Part shown: one piece after another, positions 60,458-64,000 of the stretch | Position numbering within the stretch: the stretch's first letter is position 1 | Layout of the letters: each line of letters starts with the position of its first letter | From: Gammaproteobacteria bacterium | Lineage (GTDB): Bacteria > Pseudomonadota > Gammaproteobacteria > Pseudomonadales > Azotimanducaceae | Assembly (NCBI GenBank): GCA_026707945.1 | Contig: JAPOVV010000103.1 | Location: 28,642-92,641 of the forward strand | Reading direction: 5' to 3' | Length of the DNA: 64,000 nt | Translations under genes and position numbers: made by a program | Notes under the pieces: model-generated | What the model saw: only the letters and a program-made list of their open reading frames with translations | Database searches by the model: none | What the model was told of the DNA's origin: nothing

Positions 60458-61328
60458 GAAGTGTTTTTCCTACCGTGTATTTCGCGAAATGATTGGCGGT
60501 GCGTCCGCTACGAACGCCTCGATTCAGTGCCCAAGTCAAAGCGTCTTGACGCAACTGTTGCGTCCAATTTACCTTTAACCCATGCGCCTGAGCGAGTTTT
60601 TTAAACCAGTACTCTGCGACACGCAAATACTGATCTTGCTTGAATTGATGGAAAGAAAGCCACAACCCAAAGCGATCCGACAATGAGATCTTCTCTTCGA
60701 TTGCTTCTGACTCGTGAAGTTCCCCTCTGGTTTGCGTAGAGCTCAAATTGTCCCGCATATATTCGGTGATTAAGTGTCGTCTATTCGACGTTGCATAAAT
60801 CAGAACATTTGAGGAGCTCGCGAACACACTCCCCTCCAAAGCGCTCTTAAGCTGCTTATATCCGTCGTCATCTTCATCAAAAGACAGGTCATCACAGACG
60901 ATGAGGTAGTGAAAACGCCTGTCGACCAACTGTGCGGTGATATTCGCTATTTCTGAGAGCGCACTCTTTTCTACCTGTACGACACGCAGGCCTTTTGACG
61001 CGAACCGGTTCACTATGGCTTGAATCAAGGACGATTTACCTGTACCACGTGCACCCCAGAGAAGTGCGTTGTTGGCGGGTAACCCCATGCAAAACTGCCT
61101 GGTGTTCCTAACGAGCTCGCCCTTTTGACGATCAATCTCATGTAGGTCGTCTAGATCAATCGATGGAAGTTCGTCGATGCGCTCGAAGCTGCCACCGAAC
61201 AAGTCATTGCGCCAATGTGCCGCGGTCGTTTCGGACCAATCAACGGATTGTCTGAAGGGCAGAAGTTGCAGAACTCGATCAAGCGCGGCGTGAATTCGCG
61301 AGTAGTGTTTCTTACGTGACCCGGCCAT
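60432..61328 (-). CDS. DUF815 family AAA-type ATPase
   Basis: The 298-residue protein has Walker A LLWGARGTGKSSLIQA at about residue 93, and Walker B-like HYLIVCDDLSFDEDD with sensor VLIYATSNRRHL. The C-terminal half includes SDRFGLWLSFHQFKQDQYLR. This is DUF815, a family of small P-loop ATPases conserved in Proteobacteria but not functionally assigned. An adjacent DUF481 barrel is not a known partner; overlap of 26 bases simply suggests one transcript. Confidence 0.85.
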   Translation of the reverse strand: MAGSRKKHYSRIHAALDRVLQLLPFRQSVDWSETTAAHWRNDLFGGSFERIDELPSIDLDDLHEIDRQKGELVRNTRQFCMGLPANNALLWGARGTGKSSLIQAIVNRFASKGLRVVQVEKSALSEIANITAQLVDRRFHYLIVCDDLSFDEDDDGYKQLKSALEGSVFASSSNVLIYATSNRRHLITEYMRDNLSSTQTRGELHESEAIEEKISLSDRFGLWLSFHQFKQDQYLRVAEYWFKKLAQAHGLKVNWTQQLRQDALTWALNRGVRSGRTANHFAKYTVGKTLLEHSETVN

Positions 61329-61578
61329 ACGCGCTCGTTTTAGAAATGGGCACGGTTAAGCGGTTACGCGACGGTAGGAAACGCCAACGCGTCGTGGTGC
61401 GGAGACAGGCCTCCTGCGTATCGGTTGTGGGTGTACGCATTGGATATTGAAATGGACAACTGATAGAACGTAATGATCTCGTGAAATCAAGACGATAGGA
61501 GGAACACCCTGGCTAACACGCTCGTCTAAGCCTATGAGGGTATACAGGGCTAATCAGCTGAGCTAGGAATGTTCGAAT

Positions 61579-62280
61579 TCAACAAACATCGTCAACAACG
61601 AATCCCAGTTCTTGTGCTCGTTCCTTCGCCGCCGCGCATCGCTCAATTACTGCATTGAGGTTACGTTTTCCGTATGATCTTCGAAGTACCTCTCTAGAAG
61701 TGATTGGCTGCTGCCATCGCGTTTGACTTATGAGCGCTCGTGCGCTCTCCCTAGTTTGAGGGAATGTTTCGAGTAGAAAGCGGTTATGCTCAGCACTAGG
61801 GGGTGTACCGATAAAGGTGCTCGGGGCTGCAGTGCTAGCGAATGCCATTTTCGCAGCGCGTAGTTCGACGTCTGCGACGAACAACGCACTACCAGCACGA
61901 TAGCCGATTAGGAACGACTCTTGTAGTTCCTCGGGACATACATCTTGATATATATAGCCTTCCAAGCCAGTCACGAATCCACTATCTTTGGTGCAGTATG
62001 CGTCGATACCTTCTCGATATCCACTTATGTATGCGTTTCGGTCTGATACAGGTTTCTCGTCGCCGCAGCTTTCAAAGTTTCGACGAGCCTGGTATTCATT
62101 CGCCCCAGCTGTTCCAACAATGACTCCTTGTTCATGCCAATCGGAAACTACACATTCATTTTGTGAAACGATTGCACATGAAGATAGCATAAAGATCGAA
62201 ACAACTACCGCGAATACACAAGTACACACTTGCCGAGCCGACTTGCGGATCTGCGAGTTTTCTAAGAGTGAGAAATCCAT
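61579..62280 (-). CDS. DUF2799-like lipoprotein
   Basis: The 233-residue protein has a hydrophobic segment ending in MLSSC (Cys35) as lipobox, after a long charged start; a later start is possible but no ATG lies nearer. The mature part has the DUF2799 pattern of Trp, paired Gly and Cys: VSDWHEQGVIVGTAGANEYQ, SGYREGIDAYC and a later LIGYRAGSA. A C-terminal helical part with ERCAAAKERAQELGF is not part of the usual domain. GGAAG eight bases before the ATG supports the start. Function unknown. Confidence 0.75.
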   Translation of the reverse strand: MDFSLLENSQIRKSARQVCTCVFAVVVSIFMLSSCAIVSQNECVVSDWHEQGVIVGTAGANEYQARRNFESCGDEKPVSDRNAYISGYREGIDAYCTKDSGFVTGLEGYIYQDVCPEELQESFLIGYRAGSALFVADVELRAAKMAFASTAAPSTFIGTPPSAEHNRFLLETFPQTRESARALISQTRWQQPITSREVLRRSYGKRNLNAVIERCAAAKERAQELGFVVDDVC

Positions 62281-62701
62281 TTCGTGTTCTTCCGTAGAAA
62301 ACCAATCTGGCTGATTAGCGCTAAATAGTAACCGAAATAGCTATAAGCTGGTTTTGTTTCGGCAGTCGTAAAGTCGGTGCGGTTCGCTATCGGTGAACGA
62401 TCACTTTGCTGCATCCGACTTCGTAGAGAATCAGATGTTCGAAATTGCGAAGCGCCGTTTCAACGCTGTGGCATGTGACGAATAATGCGTTACCTTGGCC
62501 TCGACACTATGGCATCGAACAATTGACGGATGCATTTCGTTTGAGATCAGATTGGATGTTTCACTTAGTGATCGATGCTAATGAAGAAATGTGTGACGTA
62601 GTTCGTAACCCGCTCTTCTAAATCTACCTTAATCTCAGGATAGGCTTCTTCGCGCCCGTCTTTGTCGATGGTGCGTTGAGGTTCAACCTCACTCGTCTCA
62701 T
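62281..62701. other. Intergenic region, no gene supported
   Basis: About 420 bases between the DUF2799 gene and the SnoaL-like remnant. Minus-strand frame 62786-62565 has a CAKC pair and could be frame-shifted continuation of the remnant, but no family resemblance supports it. No tRNA, strong hairpin or promoter was seen other than GGAAG before 62280. Confidence 0.4.
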
Positions 62702-63115
62702 CTACCTGTAACGCGCATTTCGCGCATTTAAAGTCTGCCGGAAGCGTGTGCAGACAAAAATCGTTTTCTTCGAACCATGTCGACACTTGTCTTTTCTGTC
62801 GTAGGGTCGATTCAATTTTCGCATACCATAGTAAATTGAAATAGATTCCTGCGAACAGTTACGGGTCCTTGCACGATATGCGTTGTCGATTTCAATCACC
62901 AAGTTGTTGTTTAGATTCACATTCACGTTGTCATCCACTGTTTCAATCGAAGCAAAGTGCTCGCCGATCTCTTCATGGCCAATTAGTCTAAATACTTATC
63001 CATCCTCGGTGAAAAGGTTAGCGGTCTTGGACTGCTCACTTTCAAATACTCATAAAAATCTGTATACAAGCCGTTCACATGCATCGTAAATTTCAAGCTC
63101 GTCGGTCGGTACCAT
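62702..63115 (-). pseudogene. Decayed SnoaL-like/NTF2-fold gene with two in-frame stops
   Basis: From ATG 63115 the minus frame reads MVPTDELEIYDACERLVYRF then L and TGA, then VFESEQSKTANLFTEDG and TAA, then VFRLIGHEEIGEHFASIETV and NLVIEIDNAYRARTR to a stop at 62702. TANLFTEDG, GHEEIGEHF and the strand NNLVIEIDNAYRARTR are the order seen in SnoaL-like polyketide-cyclase/limonene epoxide hydrolase-fold proteins (LFTEDG, G-x-E-x-I, then an xxVxVDGDxAxA strand). Two stop codons in a continuous frame mean it cannot be translated whole. The last part (IYYGMRKLNRPYDRKDK) may be shifted. A UGA here is not read as Sec because a UAA follows. Confidence 0.6.
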
Positions 63116-63376
63116 CTGCAGCTTCGTTCGATATATTCAACGTCGTTCTATCGTTCATCGTGCGATCTGTAGGTGTGAGTAGGTCACTCTAAACGTGCAC
63201 AATCCATTCCTTAGTCGCTAAGCGCACGATTGCTGTTTTACACACGCCAACGTACGTAGGTGAACTGGCAGCGAACTCGTAGGACTTGCGTAAATTTCCC
63301 ACAATACTTCCTGCGAGCGAACCTGTCAAATATGCACCCTCCCAACTCACGAATTACTTTCTGACACTGCTTTTTT

Positions 63377-64000
63377 ATGAATGAATTTAGCCTAGGTTTC
63401 GTGCTTTATTACCTTGTCATCGCGTTGATTACGTTCTACGCATATCGACGCACAAAAACCGACTTTGACTACGACATCGGAGGACGTTCTCTTTCCGCTC
63501 CTGTCGCAGCGTTATCTGCGGGTGCCAGCGATATGTCGGGGTGGTTATTACTTGGATTGCCCGGTGCAGTGTATCTGTCGGGTGTGTCCGGATCTTGGAT
63601 CGTGATTGGGTTGTTAGTTGGCGCTTACCTCAATTGGCATTTCGTCGCGCCACGGTTGCGCAGATACTCTAGTGCCTATGAGGAAGAAGCAGCCACGCTA
63701 CCTCAGTTTTTCAAGCTGCGAACCGGATACGACGGTGTCCCAATGCGCTTGGTCAGTAGCCTCGTCGTCATCGTGTTTTTTACTGTCTATACATCGGCGG
63801 GTTTCGTCGCGAGCGCCAAGCTGTTTCAATCCGTTATGGGTTGGGACTATCAAATGGCGGTTGCTGTTGGGGTCGCGGTGATCATGGTATATACGGTCGC
63901 TGGTGGCTTTTTAGCCGTTAGTTGGACGGACGCGTTTCAAGCGCTGTTGATGCTCATCGCGCTCGTCGCATTGCCGATGTTCGTGTCACAGACCCTTGAA
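63377..64000 (+). CDS. putP: Sodium/proline symporter (PutP-type SSS family), N-terminal part
   Basis: The frame is open to the right edge (208 codons). It begins MNEFSLGFVLYYLVIALITF and contains DYDIGGRSLSAPVAALSAGA followed by SDMSGWLLLGLPGAVYLSGV, the PutP sodium- and proline-binding region of helix 2. Later landmarks are EEEAATLPQFFKLR and YTVAGGFLAVSWTDAFQALL. The ATG at 63377 has no strong Shine-Dalgarno; T-rich sequence precedes it. Substrate assignment rests on similarity of the first five helices only. Confidence 0.85.
   Translation, partial: MNEFSLGFVLYYLVIALITFYAYRRTKTDFDYDIGGRSLSAPVAALSAGASDMSGWLLLGLPGAVYLSGVSGSWIVIGLLVGAYLNWHFVAPRLRRYSSAYEEEAATLPQFFKLRTGYDGVPMRLVSSLVVIVFFTVYTSAGFVASAKLFQSVMGWDYQMAVAVGVAVIMVYTVAGGFLAVSWTDAFQALLMLIALVALPMFVSQTLE

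Noticed and set aside
61497..61502. AGGAGG on the plus strand between DUF815 and DUF2799 genes
   Set aside because: No ATG, GTG or TTG follows at suitable distance; only a CTG with six codons.
62565..62786. Minus-strand 73-residue frame with a CAKC pair
   Set aside because: The GTG start lacks a ribosome site and the frame overlaps the SnoaL-like remnant; at most it is a frame-shifted tail.
62702..63115. Reading the UGA of the SnoaL-like remnant as selenocysteine
   Set aside because: A second stop, UAA, lies 18 codons later in the same frame, so decay explains both.

Overview
The window reads as chromosome of a Gram-negative marine-type bacterium, most likely a gammaproteobacterium. The evidence is two intact TonB-dependent receptors plus a third remnant, a DUF481 outer-membrane barrel, RND and heterodimeric ABC exporters, tRNA genes with encoded CCA, an Amt ammonium transporter, a PutP-type symporter, and many acyl-CoA, CoA-transferase, MaoC and LLM-flavin genes typical of oligotrophic heterotrophs. 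The lineage call is inference; no rRNA gene is present. Genes are dense and gaps are mostly under 300 bases.

Layout. 1-14.4 kb: flavin and CoA catabolism (acyl-CoA dehydrogenase-like proteins, LLM oxidoreductase, cyclase-family hydrolase, two MaoC hydratases, aminotransferase, ADP-ribosylglycohydrolase-like protein, amidohydrolase, MFS, CaiB/BaiF). A plus-strand run at 9.0-14.4 kb looks like one catabolic unit. The gap at 3.9-4.26 kb is not empty: on the minus strand it has a promoter, a palindrome, a Shine-Dalgarno complementary to the 16S tail, an 11-codon reading frame and a Rho-independent terminator.

14.4-17.2 kb: a minus-strand cluster of an RraA-family protein, a thioredoxin-fusion protein and a UGSC-family selenoprotein whose UGA is read in frame; ordinary gene calling splits it in two. 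17.37-17.56 kb: tRNA-Val and tRNA-Asp. Just beyond them is a strongly folded element whose minus strand carries the conserved glycine-riboswitch core, pointing antisense across the tRNAs.

17.8-33.1 kb: cupin, flavin monooxygenase-like and LLM genes, an RND efflux pair, SMP-30 lactonase, a nucleoside hydrolase-like protein, a two-gene M16 peptidase pair, MFS and an enolase-superfamily enzyme. 33.2-37.2 kb: heterodimeric ABC exporter with one degenerate ATP site. 37.4-44.0 kb: two TonB receptors flanking an unrecognised 392-residue protein.

44.2-57.8 kb: the most distinctive block. One cluster couples a five-haem, five-helix membrane cytochrome with a TPR tail to a CRTAC1-type (FG-GAP plus ASPIC/UnbV) protein and then a TonB receptor. 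A second is an operon of three predicted lipoproteins (TPR-FG-GAP, TPR, CRTAC1). A FAD oxidoreductase and an ammonium transporter lie between them. Inference: both clusters build envelope complexes in which secreted beta-propellers work with surface receptors or redox proteins.

57.9-64 kb: homocysteine methyltransferase-like enzyme, a TonB-receptor C-terminal remnant beside tRNA-Glu, DUF481 barrel, DUF815 ATPase, DUF2799 lipoprotein, a decayed SnoaL-like gene with two in-frame stops, and the start of a sodium/proline symporter cut by the window edge.
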